This document shows, piece after piece, positions 1 through 8,413 of a DNA stretch of 36,946 nucleotides (the first letter of the stretch is position 1; every line of letters starts with the position of its first letter). Below the pieces are notes generated by a model. The model did no database searches. It saw nothing but the letters and a program-made list of their open reading frames with translations, and was not told the DNA's origin. The stretch is from positions 1 to 36,946 of the forward strand of contig JAQWAQ010000016.1 of the NCBI GenBank assembly GCA_028707635.1, written 5' to 3'. Source of the DNA: Negativicutes bacterium (GTDB lineage: Bacteria; Bacillota; Negativicutes; JAAYSF01). Both the position numbers and the translations under genes were made by a program.

Positions 1-232
1 TGTCTCGGATAGTATCACGGACCGTTTTAGGAATATCGACATAACAATTAGTAGTTATTTCACCCACTACATGAACCAGTCCAGTAGTAACAAGAGTTTC
101 GCAGGCTACTCTTGCCATGGGATCCTGCGCAAGAATAGCATCAAGAACACTGTCGGAAATTTGATCAGCAATCTTATCTGGATGACCTTCAGTTACCGAT
201 TCGGACGTGAAAAGGACACGTTTTTTCTGCAT
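1..232 (-). CDS. metK: S-adenosylmethionine synthetase, N-terminal part (cut by window edge)
   Basis: MetK makes S-adenosylmethionine from ATP and methionine in the cytoplasm. Only the first 77 codons are present; the gene runs off the left edge. The readable N-terminus begins [20 protein letters not shown], and the [17 protein letters not shown] stretch is the hallmark ATP/methionine-binding start of MetK. A later [14 protein letters not shown] stretch also fits the family. The ATG at 230-232 has an AGGAGG (complement of 240-245) seven bases upstream. The gene sits directly behind a SAM-I riboswitch and terminator, so its own product is expected to repress it. The identification is secure; the C-terminal two thirds cannot be checked. 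Confidence 0.97.
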   Translation of the reverse strand, partial: MQKKRVLFTSESVTEGHPDKIADQISDSVLDAILAQDPMARVACETLVTTGLVHVVGEITTNCYVDIPKTVRDTIRD

Positions 233-255
233 TATAAAACCTCCTAGATCATAAT

Positions 256-277
256 AAAAAAACTCCCAAATGGGAGA
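256..277 (-). terminator. Riboswitch-controlled intrinsic terminator before metK
   Basis: On the minus strand a short CTCCC/GGGAG hairpin (276-263) is followed at once by seven T (262-256), just before the metK ribosome site. Its upstream arm, TCTCCCAT, can pair instead with ATGGGAGA inside the 3' end of the aptamer, so this is the regulated terminator of the SAM switch. Confidence 0.85.
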
Positions 278-285
278 TATATTTT

Positions 286-394
286 ACTCTCCCATCTGGC
301 AACCTATTGTTGCAGGAATTGGCACCGTTTTGGCTAAACCAATGGTTGCCGCGGTTTCATCGGGCCAGTCCCTCCACCAACTCTTGATGAGTAC
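286..394 (-). promoter_or_regulatory. SAM-I (S-box) riboswitch aptamer of metK
   Basis: The minus-strand leader has the S-box signature: CTCATCAAGAG at the 5' base, then GGTGGAGGGACTGGCCC, GATGAAACC, CGGCAACC, and a closing GATGGG that pairs with the 5' CTCATC as P1. SAM binding should stabilise P1, which sequesters GATGGG and lets the terminator at 256-277 form. Without SAM, ATGGGAGA (complement of 288-295) pairs with TCTCCCAT (complement of 270-277) as an antiterminator. The class and target gene agree with the known methionine/SAM regulon of Firmicutes. The pairings were read by eye. Confidence 0.96.
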
Positions 395-414
395 AATATG
401 CAATTTACCTTTAG

Positions 415-443
415 ATTTTAATTTATAAAATAGAAAAAATCAA
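415..443 (-). promoter_or_regulatory. Sigma-A-type promoter of the metK riboswitch leader
   Basis: The minus strand shows TTGATT (438-443) and TAAAAT (415-420) separated by exactly 17 bases, about 20-25 bases upstream of the aptamer's first stem. It lies directly against the coaBC stop codon, so metK has its own transcription start. The call rests on consensus match and position only. Confidence 0.7.
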
Positions 444-444
444 C

Positions 445-1641
445 CTATTTTTGGATTTGAGCACTGATTTTGTCTAAAATTATTTTAGCCAAGCTAGTTT
501 TGGACATTTGCGGAAGCTCTTCTGTTTGACCAGTGCGATAAAGCAGCTTCACAATGTTTGTATCTGTGTTGAACCCTGCTCCAGGCAAACTGACATCATT
601 GGCCACAATCATATCGAGGTTTTTTCTCGTCAATTTTTCTGTAGCATTGCTGAGTAAATTCTGTGTCTCAGCGGCAAAACCAACAAGAAATTGATGAGTT
701 TTTCGTTTGCCAAGTTCAAGTAATATATCCGGATTTTTTTCTAAAATAAGAGTAAGTGTATCTTCTGATTTCTTTATCTTGTGATTAGCAGCATTCTGTA
801 CCCGGTAGTCGGCGACTGCAGCTGCCTTTATTACGATATCGGCATCACTAAATTGTGAGAGCACTATATCTTTCATTTGGAGTGCGGTCTCGACTTTGAT
901 GAGCTCAACTCCGTTAGGTATGGATAAGTTGCTTGGACCCGAGATTAACACAACCTGCGCTCCCATTTTGGCAGCCTGATCGGCTATGGCATAACCCATT
1001 TTACCACTGGATCGGTTACCAATATATCGGACGGGATCGATAGGTTCACGAGTACCGCCAGCAGTTATGACAACCTTTTTTCCGCAAAGGACATTAGTTT
1101 TCCCGTACAATGAAGCAAGCGTATCGATAATAAAAACAGGATCAGGCAAACGACCTTGTCCCTCCACGCCACAAGCGAGCATTCCATATGATGGTTGAAT
1201 AAACGAGTAGCCCAAGTTAGTAAGCTTTTGAATATTTTGCTTAACAATTGGATTAGCGTACATATTAGAATTCATTGCTGGTGCTAATACCACAGGAGCT
1301 TTAGTGGCCATAATGGTAGTAGAAAGCATATCATCAGCAATGCCATTGGCAATTTTACCAATAATATTTGCAGTTGCTGGAGCAATTAAAAATAAATCGG
1401 CCCAATTGGCCAAAGCAATATGTTCAATATTCCAATTTGTTGGTTCGCCCCACATACTCGTCACAACAGGGCCTCCACTGATTTCCCGAAAAGGTAGCGG
1501 CGTTACAAATTTGGTTGCCGATTCTGTCATAATAACACGGACAGAGGCACCAGCTTTTTTTAGACGACTGACAATTTCTATTGACTTGTAAGAGGCAATC
1601 CCACCGGTTACTCCTACGACAATTTTTCGTCCATTCAGCAT
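445..1641 (-). CDS. coaBC: Bifunctional phosphopantothenoylcysteine decarboxylase / phosphopantothenate-cysteine ligase
   Basis: This 398-aa protein carries out two consecutive steps of coenzyme A synthesis: joining cysteine to 4'-phosphopantothenate, then decarboxylating the product. The N-terminal flavoprotein (CoaC) half shows GVTGGIASYKS, the catalytic His74 in NIEHI, the PAMN motif (Asn124) and the flexible-loop Cys157 in LACGVEGQGR. The C-terminal (CoaB) half begins near residue 188 with KKVVITAGGTREPIDPVRYI and has NRSSGKMG and the AAAVADYR/KIKK region. The length is normal for the fused form. The ATG has AGGAGG six bases upstream. It follows rpoZ by 10 bases in the conserved gmk-rpoZ-coaBC order. 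Confidence 0.97.
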   Translation of the reverse strand: MLNGRKIVVGVTGGIASYKSIEIVSRLKKAGASVRVIMTESATKFVTPLPFREISGGPVVTSMWGEPTNWNIEHIALANWADLFLIAPATANIIGKIANGIADDMLSTTIMATKAPVVLAPAMNSNMYANPIVKQNIQKLTNLGYSFIQPSYGMLACGVEGQGRLPDPVFIIDTLASLYGKTNVLCGKKVVITAGGTREPIDPVRYIGNRSSGKMGYAIADQAAKMGAQVVLISGPSNLSIPNGVELIKVETALQMKDIVLSQFSDADIVIKAAAVADYRVQNAANHKIKKSEDTLTLILEKNPDILLELGKRKTHQFLVGFAAETQNLLSNATEKLTRKNLDMIVANDVSLPGAGFNTDTNIVKLLYRTGQTEELPQMSKTSLAKIILDKISAQIQK

Positions 1642-1651
1642 TTATGGCCTC

Positions 1652-1858
1652 CTACTTTATACCTGTCTTGGTCCGCTCATAGGAGATCTTCTCACTTGCT
1701 ATTTCTTCTAAGGCGATCGTAACCTGTTTATTGGATTTGCTTTCAACCATTGGTGTACTACCATCTAGTATTTCGCGGGCACGTTTTGCTGCAAGAACAA
1801 CCAGGGTATATTTGCTGTCGACTTTTTTAACCAGTAGGTCTAAAGACGGGTGTATCAT
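1652..1858 (-). CDS. rpoZ: RNA polymerase omega subunit
   Basis: A 68-aa omega subunit, which helps assemble and stabilise RNA polymerase by holding the beta-prime subunit. The sequence has the family pattern: an N-terminal PSLDLLVKKVDSKYTLVVLAAKRARE stretch (shown here in two parts: PSLDLLVKKVDSKYTLV, then VLAAKRARE) and a following IALEEIASEKI helix. The ATG has a GGAGGG site nine to ten bases upstream. It lies between gmk and coaBC with short gaps, the same order as yloH in B. subtilis, so it is very probably cotranscribed with them. Confidence 0.95.
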   Translation of the reverse strand: MIHPSLDLLVKKVDSKYTLVVLAAKRAREILDGSTPMVESKSNKQVTIALEEIASEKISYERTKTGIK

Positions 1859-1880
1859 AGAAAGACTCCCTCCACATCTG

Positions 1881-2498
1881 TTATTGAGAACATAAATTAT
1901 AAATCTTGTCGATTAAATTGCTGTTGCGAGATACATGACACTTTTCGGCATCAATGATAGATTGAACTCTAGCAACTGCCTTGCTAACTTCATCATTAAC
2001 GACGATATAGTTATAATTATTTACATAAGACAATTCATTACGAACGCAACCGAGACGATTCTTAATTGCTTCAATCGTTTCGGTGCCGCGTTTATGAATC
2101 CGGTTTGCCAGCTCATCGAGAGACGGCGGCATAATATAGATAAAAACTCCTTGGGGGAATTTGTTTTTTACCTGCAGCGCGCCTTGTGTATCAATTTCTA
2201 AAATAACGTCTTTCCCACTGTTTAATAGATCCATTACATAGGTGCGCGGGGTACCATAATAGTTATCATAGACTTCGGCCCACTCTAAAAAGTCATTATC
2301 ATTAATCATTCCACGAAATTTATCATGGCTCATAAACAAATAGTTTGAACCATCTGTTTCTCCCGGACGTGGCTGACGGGTAGTTGCTGATATGGAGTAA
2401 TGAAGGTTGGGACAGTTGCGTAGTAATTCGCGGCAAATTGTTCCCTTACCTGCTCCCGAGGGGCCAGATAAGACAATTAAAATTCCCGGCTGCGTCAA
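1881..2498 (-). CDS. gmk: Guanylate kinase
   Basis: Gmk phosphorylates GMP to GDP with ATP and so controls guanine nucleotide supply. The P-loop GPSGAGKGT lies near the N-terminus, followed by SATTRQPRPGETDGSNYLF (GMP-binding) and a YGTPR motif. I chose the TTG at 2496-2498, giving MTQPGILIVLSGPSG (205 aa, the normal length): a GGGAG site lies seven bases upstream, and the start matches other Gmk proteins. A longer reading from a GTG at 2543 (220 aa) would overlap remA by 20 bases and add a Ser/Asn-rich tail, which I think is not translated. It is followed by rpoZ after 22 bases. Confidence 0.95.
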   Translation of the reverse strand: MTQPGILIVLSGPSGAGKGTICRELLRNCPNLHYSISATTRQPRPGETDGSNYLFMSHDKFRGMINDNDFLEWAEVYDNYYGTPRTYVMDLLNSGKDVILEIDTQGALQVKNKFPQGVFIYIMPPSLDELANRIHKRGTETIEAIKNRLGCVRNELSYVNNYNYIVVNDEVSKAVARVQSIIDAEKCHVSRNSNLIDKIYNLCSQ

Positions 2499-2523
2499 AT
2501 TATTGCTCCCTTCATTACTACTA

Positions 2524-2790
2524 CTACTCTGCTGAATCATCACTAGATTCTTTGTTGATTAGTCTATGGGCCACAGTTTCTGGCTGGACAGCTGATAAAA
2601 TTACATGATCACTGTCAGCAATAATAACGGCACGAGTTCGCCGGCCATATGTTGCATCGATAAGCATTCCTCTGTCCCGTGCTTCTTGGATTATTCTTTT
2701 AATTGGTGCTGATTCCGGACTAACAATTGATACTATACGATTCGCTGACACAATATTTCCGAAACCAATGTTAATAAGCTTTATCTCCAT
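2524..2790 (-). CDS. remA: RemA family DNA-binding regulator (DUF370)
   Basis: An 88-aa RemA protein. In B. subtilis RemA is a DNA-binding activator of biofilm matrix and osmoprotection genes. The family core is unmistakable: [43 protein letters not shown] and [17 protein letters not shown] chose the ATG at 2788-2790 because AGGGGG lies seven bases upstream; a TTG two codons earlier is also in frame. It lies between yicC and gmk, the conserved position. The acidic tail (ESSDDSAE) is the variable part. Which genes it controls here cannot be seen. Confidence 0.95.
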   Translation of the reverse strand: MEIKLINIGFGNIVSANRIVSIVSPESAPIKRIIQEARDRGMLIDATYGRRTRAVIIADSDHVILSAVQPETVAHRLINKESSDDSAE

Positions 2791-2859
2791 ATTCAATCCC
2801 CCTATTATTATGCACTGCGAACGATGATTAATAGGCTAAATCAGAATTTATTCTCTATA

Positions 2860-3744
2860 TTACTCTATGTTTTGGATTTGCTCTCTGACCTTCTCAATTT
2901 CACTTTTAATTTCTACAACAATATTGGCCACAGTATAGTCACTTGCCTTAGAAGCAATTGTATTCGTTTCACGGTTTATTTCCTGCACAAGGAAATCTAA
3001 TTTTCGTCCTACTGCTTCTTCAGCAGCTAGCGTAGTCTTGAATTGGGATAAGTGACTGCGCAGGCGAACCAGTTCCTCAGTGAAATTTGTTCGATCAGCA
3101 AACATTGCGGTTTCTTGGAGAAGTCTGGTCTCATCTGGTTCCGTGTTTACAGAGGCTAAAAGTTCTCGCATGCGGTTTAACAACTTTTCCCGGTAGTCTG
3201 CAAGTATTTGCGGCGCCCGTTCTTCGACTTCGCCAATAGCGTGTTCTAGCTTTTGGATGCGGCTCAATAAATCTTGCTGGATATTAGAACCTTCAGCTGT
3301 TCGCATCGCCATTAGGTTTGTTACTGCGACCTCAATGGCGTGTTCTAATTTGGGCCATAAAAGGCTCACATCCTTCGAAACTTCTTCTACTTTTACAACG
3401 TCGGGATATCTGGCAATATGAGAAATATCTTCCCGAATGGGCATAGATAACAGGATTGCCAATTCCTTCATTGCATTATGGTAAGCGATAGCCAATTCTT
3501 TGTCAACCCTTACCGTTTTATTGTTTTGCCCATATTCATCCACAGTAATAAATACATCAATGCGACCTCGTACAAGGTTACTCGCCACAGCACGACGAAT
3601 TTTATCTTCAAGCGAACCTAAATTTTTAGGCATGCGTATTACTATCTCATTGAAACGGTGGTTGACTGCTTTAATTTCAACAATAAGACGATGTTCACTG
3701 TCGAGAAATTCTCCGCGACCAAACCCAGTCATGCTTTTTAGCAC
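2860..3744 (-). CDS. yicC: YicC/YloC family endoribonuclease
   Basis: A YicC-family protein of about 294 aa. E. coli YicC has been described as an endoribonuclease affecting small-RNA turnover; the role of the Bacillus relative YloC is less clear. The N-terminal signature SMTGFGRGEF and the C-terminal VGRKLDFLVQEINRETNTI with TNTIASKASD are characteristic, with a charged, probably coiled middle (residues about 150-230). I prefer the GTG at 3742-3744 (MLKSMTGFG). A GTG at 3756 sits on top of the Shine-Dalgarno sequence, and the ATG at 3732 would also give the family start. It is the first gene of the yicC-remA-gmk-rpoZ-coaBC group. Confidence 0.93.
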   Translation of the reverse strand: MLKSMTGFGRGEFLDSEHRLIVEIKAVNHRFNEIVIRMPKNLGSLEDKIRRAVASNLVRGRIDVFITVDEYGQNNKTVRVDKELAIAYHNAMKELAILLSMPIREDISHIARYPDVVKVEEVSKDVSLLWPKLEHAIEVAVTNLMAMRTAEGSNIQQDLLSRIQKLEHAIGEVEERAPQILADYREKLLNRMRELLASVNTEPDETRLLQETAMFADRTNFTEELVRLRSHLSQFKTTLAAEEAVGRKLDFLVQEINRETNTIASKASDYTVANIVVEIKSEIEKVREQIQNIE

Positions 3745-3851
3745 AATATGTAGCACCTTCCTTTGTGTATGTATTATTGACTGGAAAAATTATAATTAAT
3801 CCTAATTCTTTAAATTACTTCGCCTTCCTCATTATAAATCCTTTTTTCGCC

Positions 3852-3888
3852 AATATTAAATAGGGCTTTTTCAGCCCTATTTAATATT
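3852..3888. terminator. Hairpin terminator overlapping the stop of the exported protein gene
   Basis: A perfect 16-bp inverted repeat (3852-3867 with 3873-3888, 5-base loop) has a GC core AGGGCT/AGCCCT and A/T-rich flanks. It spans the last codons and TAG stop of the gene ending at 3877. The T-rich outer part of the arms can act as the U-tract in either direction. It probably separates that gene from yicC. Confidence 0.7.
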
Positions 3889-4473
3889 ACTTAGATTAAA
3901 ATAAAATTTATGCTCTCGTTTATCTGCTGTATTAACGATAAGGGTGATCGGTTTTTCTAAATTAATTTGATTAGCTAAAAAGTAAAAATAATGATTTGCC
4001 TTATATAAAGGCGGATTCGGGTACCAGGTCGTTTTCGTGATTTCGGGCTCTGATGCTTGGTAATAGCTTATCGTTTTATTATTTGTGGACAATACACACG
4101 TATTCGTTTCAGAGAAATGCGGTGTACTACCGAGAAGGGTTACATTAAATGTAAGGTAGCCTGAATATAACTGGATTAACTTATGGCTGTCAGCAAGGCT
4201 AACGGTCTGATCAACTAGGGCATGTTCTCTGGCGTTAGAGGCTACTAATAAAAATGGTGTATATAAATAGGCATGTTCAGTTTGTTCGTCAAGTTTCTGT
4301 GCATTTTCTTCATAAGCAGCCCATGGTGCAAAAAAGTTCTCTAATGAACTGGCGCGGTGGACTCTGCCGTAATTCTGCGCTTCTTTTATCGTATTATCAT
4401 TAACAGGTGATATTGCTGAACAAAAACTATTGCTTAAACATAATAGAAATAGCGTAATGAAAAGTGATCTCAA
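3877..4473 (-). CDS. Hypothetical exported protein
   Basis: A 198-aa protein that I do not recognise. The N-terminus (MRSLFITLFLLCLSNSFCSA) is a clear Sec signal peptide: one Arg, a hydrophobic run, then small residues suitable for cleavage near residue 20. A Cys at 18 could hint at a lipoprotein, but the lipobox is poor. The mature part is rich in aromatic residues, with strand-like segments such as LYSGYLTFNVTLLG, and ends in a Lys-rich beta-type segment. No catalytic motif is visible. The start is a TTG at 4471-4473 with GGAGGTGG about nine bases upstream. It is flanked by its own terminator and by the dapF terminator, so it is probably monocistronic. Function unknown. Confidence 0.75.
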   Translation of the reverse strand: MRSLFITLFLLCLSNSFCSAISPVNDNTIKEAQNYGRVHRASSLENFFAPWAAYEENAQKLDEQTEHAYLYTPFLLVASNAREHALVDQTVSLADSHKLIQLYSGYLTFNVTLLGSTPHFSETNTCVLSTNNKTISYYQASEPEITKTTWYPNPPLYKANHYFYFLANQINLEKPITLIVNTADKREHKFYFNLSNIK

Positions 4474-4598
4474 AAAATGGCCACCTCCTCACACTATGAT
4501 TGCTACTATATAATTCGCCGAAAGTAAAAAGAATCCTGTTACTTTTATTATCATAATAGGTTATTTAAAAGGTAGAGCGGCTTGTTCATCGGATAAAA

Positions 4599-4630
4599 GC
4601 GAAGATTATACTAATTAGTATAATCTTCGC
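4599..4630 (-). terminator. Terminator after dapF
   Basis: A 32-base perfect palindrome (16-bp arms, no fixed loop) eight bases past the dapF stop. On the minus strand it is followed by TTTTATCC, a weak U-tract. It should end the transcript coming through dapF. Confidence 0.75.
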
Positions 4631-4638
4631 AAGTTTGA

Positions 4639-5481
4639 TTACTCATTTAAATAACAGCCTTGAAAAACTTCTGTTGCCGGGCCGGACATATAAATATGAT
4701 TATCGCTGCCCCACTCAATGTGTAAATCTCCTCCATCAAGCTTAAGAGTAGCTGCTTTATCTGTTCTGTTGTTTAAAGCCGCTGCCACTAGTGTGGCACA
4801 TGCACCTGTACCGCACGCCAATGTAACTCCGGCACCTCGTTCCCAAACTCGCATCATTAGTGTTTCTCGATTCAGAATTTGGACAAACTCGACATTGGTT
4901 TTGCGGGGGAAAATTGGATTTTTTTCGATCAGCGGACCTGTTTCTGATAAATTGACAGCATTTATATCATCAACAAAAATAATGCAATGGGGGTTACCCA
5001 TTGAAACACACGTAATATTAAACTTTTGATTACCAACTACTAACGGTGTGTTGATAATAGGCTGATTTGAATTGCTGGTTACGGGGATATCCTCTGGGTT
5101 TAACCTAGGTTCACCCATATCGACTCGTACTGTTTGTAATACGCCATTATTAAATATCAGTTCTGGCCTAATTAACCCAGCCTGTGTTTCGATAGTCATT
5201 TTAGTTTTTTCGGTCAGGCCACTTTCATAAACGTAACGAGCTACGCACCGAGTAACGTTTCCGCACATTTCAGCTTCACTACCGTCAGAATTGAATATTC
5301 GCATACGAAAATCTGCATTTTCAGAGGGCAGAACTAACACAAGTCCATCGGCTCCAATGCCAAAATGTCTATTACAAACCTTAATTGCTGTTGACTGATA
5401 ATCCTCAATTTTTTCGGTAAAGCCGTTCACAATAACAAAGTCATTTCCTAACCCATGCCACTTACTAAAATTAAACTGCAT
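4639..5481 (-). CDS. dapF: Diaminopimelate epimerase
   Basis: DapF converts LL- to meso-diaminopimelate for lysine and peptidoglycan synthesis. The 280-aa length is normal. It starts MQFNFSKWHGLGNDFVIV (family start) and carries both catalytic cysteines: Cys73 in MCGNVTRC and Cys223 in LACGTGACA, plus the substrate-binding ERG just before the latter. Two usually conserved positions differ: CGNG reads CGNV (Val76) and GET reads GVT (Val219). Both changes sit beside the active site, but the cysteines and the ERG remain, so I expect an active enzyme. AGGAGG lies seven to eight bases before the ATG. It follows the P-type ATPase after 39 bases and may be cotranscribed. Confidence 0.95.
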   Translation of the reverse strand: MQFNFSKWHGLGNDFVIVNGFTEKIEDYQSTAIKVCNRHFGIGADGLVLVLPSENADFRMRIFNSDGSEAEMCGNVTRCVARYVYESGLTEKTKMTIETQAGLIRPELIFNNGVLQTVRVDMGEPRLNPEDIPVTSNSNQPIINTPLVVGNQKFNITCVSMGNPHCIIFVDDINAVNLSETGPLIEKNPIFPRKTNVEFVQILNRETLMMRVWERGAGVTLACGTGACATLVAAALNNRTDKAATLKLDGGDLHIEWGSDNHIYMSGPATEVFQGCYLNE

Positions 5482-5520
5482 TAATGTTACCTCCTAATTG
5501 ACAGTTGCTTATAATATATT

Positions 5521-8277
5521 TCATTGTACTCTGTTAAATGTTGGACGTGCAATACTGTGGCGCAAAAAAATGTGGCGGAATAGATTTACTATAAAGGTCC
5601 ACCCAGATATTGTTAAAATTACTATCCAATCATACAGGCCGAGAGGAACGGTTTCAAATATCTCCTGCAAAAGAGGACAATAGATAACTGAAAGCTGCAT
5701 GCATATAGAAATAGACGTGGCGGCAATTAGAAATTTATTGCGCAGAAAGCCAGCTTCAAGGATTGTAAATATTTCCGAACGACAGTCAAAAACATGGAAC
5801 ATCTGGGACAATACTAATGTACAAAAGGCCATAGTTCGTGCTAGGGCTAAGTCATTCTTTAGGAGATAAACCACAGCAAATACGAGCACTGTAGAAAAAC
5901 CGATTTGGATGCCGCGGGTCATAATCTTTCGGCTCAATCCACGTGAGAAGATACTCTCACCTGGATTGCGAGGTGGCCGATTCATTATATCATGATCATT
6001 AGGATCTACCCCAAGTGCCATCGCGGGTAATCCATCAGTTACTAAATTTACCCATAGGATCTGAACCGGTAATAGGGGAATTGGTAATCCTGCTAGTGCT
6101 GCTACAAACATTGTAAGAACTTCTCCTAAATTACAGGAAAGGAGATAGCGAATAAATTTTCGAATGTTATCATAAATACCGCGACCTTCTTCTACGGCGG
6201 CCACAATTGTGGCAAAGTTGTCATCGGCTAAAATCATAGAGGAGGCCTCTTTAGTGACGTCAGTGCCAGTAAGACCCATAGCCACACCAATATCCGCCTC
6301 TTTTATTGCTGGGGCGTCGTTTACACCATCGCCAGTCATAGCCACGATATGGCCTTGCCTTTTTAATGCTTTTACTATCCTTAATTTATGAACTGGCGAC
6401 ACTCGCGCGTAGACTGAAACCTTATTGATAATTTGCGCAAGTTCTGTATCGTTTAAGCTGTCAAGTTCTGCGCCGGTGAGCGACTGATGCTCTCCTTCAA
6501 TGAACATATTGAGTTCTTTTGCAATTGCGATCGCTGTATTACGATGATCACCAGTTATCATAACAGTTTTGATTCCGGCTTTACGGCAAGTGGCTATTGC
6601 AGGTTTTACCTCCTCACGTGGTGGATCAATCATACCGATTAGGCCAACAAAAACAAGATTGTTTTCTACGTCTTCAGTTGGATTATAAGTATCTTCTTTA
6701 GGCAACTTGCGATAAGCTACGGCAAGAACTCGGAGTGCATCATTGGTCATTTGTTCATTAGCCTGCGAAATTGATAATAATATTTCTGGGGTGAGTGTCT
6801 TTTCCTGGTTCTCCTGTTTATAGTGGGTGCATAGTTCGATAAGTGTATCAGGAGCGCCTTTGATATACATCATCGCTGTTGCATCACTTTGCTCATAGAT
6901 TACTGACATACGGCGTCGTTCTGATTCAAATGGAATCTCAGCAATGCGACGTTGAGTCTTTTCAAGTTCAGTTCGCCACACACCACCTTTAGCTGCTGCT
7001 ACTAGTAGAGCCCCTTCAGTTGGATCACCTTCTATGGACCACGTATGACTATTTTTACGCCGCCATAAGCCTGTTATTCCTACAGTATTGTGTTTTAAGA
7101 TACTATTATTGCATAACGAACTGATTAACAAGCAATTATATAAAGTTATATCAGTCGAAGGGTCAATATTTTGGCACCTGCGCAAAAAACCGCCTTTGAT
7201 ATCATATCCGGTGCCTGTAATATCATAGATCGAACCACCAGTAAAAATCTGTCTTACCGTCATTTCATTTTGGGTTAAAGTTCCCGTTTTGTCAGAACAG
7301 ATAACCGTAGTACAGCCTAGCGTCTCGACAGCAGGAAGCTTTCGTACGATGGCATTGCGTTTGATCATCTTTTGAACACCAAGCGCGAGGGCTACTGTCA
7401 CTATTGCAGGCAGACCTTCCGGAATGGCTGCTACTGCTAGGCTGATACCGGACATGCACATCAAAAAAAGTGATTCGCCTTTTGCAACACCGGTAGCCAC
7501 TACAATTAAGCAAATTACTAAACAACCCCATACCAACCAACGGCCAAGATGTTCAAGACGTTTTTCCAATGGTGTCGGTTCACGTTCATCTGATTGGATC
7601 ATTCCGGCAATATGTCCAACCTCTGTAAGCATACCTGTTGCACAGACCACTGCCTTACCTCTGCCGCGGGTGACGCTTGTTCCAGCATAGACCATATTCT
7701 TACGGTCACCAAGCGGTGCGTCTTCACTGAACTTTCGATTTGCAACTTTGCGTACAGGCAATGATTCACCGGTCAAGGTAGCTTCCTCTATCTCTAGACT
7801 TTGCGAATCGAATAGTCGCCCATCAGCCGCTAGCTTATCTCCAGACTCAAGTGCTAATATGTCGCCAGGTACGAGCTCACGCGATGGTACTTGCTGAAGA
7901 CTACCATTTCGGATGACATGAGCGGTTGGCGCTGCTAGCTTTTTTAATGCCTGCATTGATTGCTCAGCTCGATATTCTTGTACGAACCCTAATAGTGCAT
8001 TGATGATCACTATCGCTAATATAGTGACTGAATCAGTGTATTCTCCTAATAAAGCCGCAATTAATGTTGCTGCTAACAAGACAACGACCATGAAATCCTG
8101 AAATTGGGCCAAAAATCTTTTCCATAAAGGGGACGGCTTTTTCTCTTTCATCTCATTATAACCAAACTGCTTTAGTCTAATTTTAACTTCATTAGTTGAT
8201 AAACCGTTAGCTTGATCAGTTTTGTAAAAAATCAATGATTCTTCAAAGCTACGTGCATGCCATTTTTCAATGTTCAC
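5521..8277 (-). CDS. Calcium-type (P2A-like) cation-translocating P-type ATPase
   Basis: A P-type ATPase of SERCA type, expected to export Ca2+ (possibly Mn2+ or other cations) across the membrane; the B. subtilis gene in this position is yloB. Visible parts (918-aa numbering): N-terminal cation ATPase domain, actuator TGES near 169-172, PEGLP in transmembrane helix M4 near 286-290, phosphorylated Asp329 in DKTGTLT, KGAPD in the nucleotide domain, [10 protein letters not shown] hinge, and six C-terminal membrane helices. I prefer the GTG at 8275-8277, with GAGGTGG six bases upstream and a start [10 protein letters not shown] like relatives. An ATG at 8316 gives 931 aa but lacks a good ribosome site. 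Substrate is inferred from family only. Confidence 0.92.
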   Translation of the reverse strand: MNIEKWHARSFEESLIFYKTDQANGLSTNEVKIRLKQFGYNEMKEKKPSPLWKRFLAQFQDFMVVVLLAATLIAALLGEYTDSVTILAIVIINALLGFVQEYRAEQSMQALKKLAAPTAHVIRNGSLQQVPSRELVPGDILALESGDKLAADGRLFDSQSLEIEEATLTGESLPVRKVANRKFSEDAPLGDRKNMVYAGTSVTRGRGKAVVCATGMLTEVGHIAGMIQSDEREPTPLEKRLEHLGRWLVWGCLVICLIVVATGVAKGESLFLMCMSGISLAVAAIPEGLPAIVTVALALGVQKMIKRNAIVRKLPAVETLGCTTVICSDKTGTLTQNEMTVRQIFTGGSIYDITGTGYDIKGGFLRRCQNIDPSTDITLYNCLLISSLCNNSILKHNTVGITGLWRRKNSHTWSIEGDPTEGALLVAAAKGGVWRTELEKTQRRIAEIPFESERRRMSVIYEQSDATAMMYIKGAPDTLIELCTHYKQENQEKTLTPEILLSISQANEQMTNDALRVLAVAYRKLPKEDTYNPTEDVENNLVFVGLIGMIDPPREEVKPAIATCRKAGIKTVMITGDHRNTAIAIAKELNMFIEGEHQSLTGAELDSLNDTELAQIINKVSVYARVSPVHKLRIVKALKRQGHIVAMTGDGVNDAPAIKEADIGVAMGLTGTDVTKEASSMILADDNFATIVAAVEEGRGIYDNIRKFIRYLLSCNLGEVLTMFVAALAGLPIPLLPVQILWVNLVTDGLPAMALGVDPNDHDIMNRPPRNPGESIFSRGLSRKIMTRGIQIGFSTVLVFAVVYLLKNDLALARTMAFCTLVLSQMFHVFDCRSEIFTILEAGFLRNKFLIAATSISICMQLSVIYCPLLQEIFETVPLGLYDWIVILTISGWTFIVNLFRHIFLRHSIARPTFNRVQ

Positions 8278-8348
8278 GGTTGGCCACCTCGCTAACATGT
8301 GCTCTTTTTTATCCATGTTATTCTTAGCGCGGCATTATTAGACCTGGT

Positions 8349-8377
8349 TTGACCGGAACTGGTATTAATGGTATACT
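8349..8377 (+). promoter_or_regulatory. Sigma-A-type promoter of rqcH
   Basis: TTGACC (8349-8354) and TATACT (8372-8377) are separated by 17 bases, about 36 bases upstream of the rqcH ATG. This is the only strong plus-strand promoter I noticed, and it serves the only plus-strand gene. Confidence 0.8.
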
Positions 8378-8413
8378 GATGAAAATTTTTGGAAGTTTAT
8401 TTCGGAGGTAATC

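Noticed and set aside
2499..2543. Longer guanylate kinase with a Ser/Asn-rich N-terminal tail
   Set aside because: The tail overlaps the remA coding end, is not family-like, and a TTG with a well-spaced GGGAG gives the standard N-terminus.
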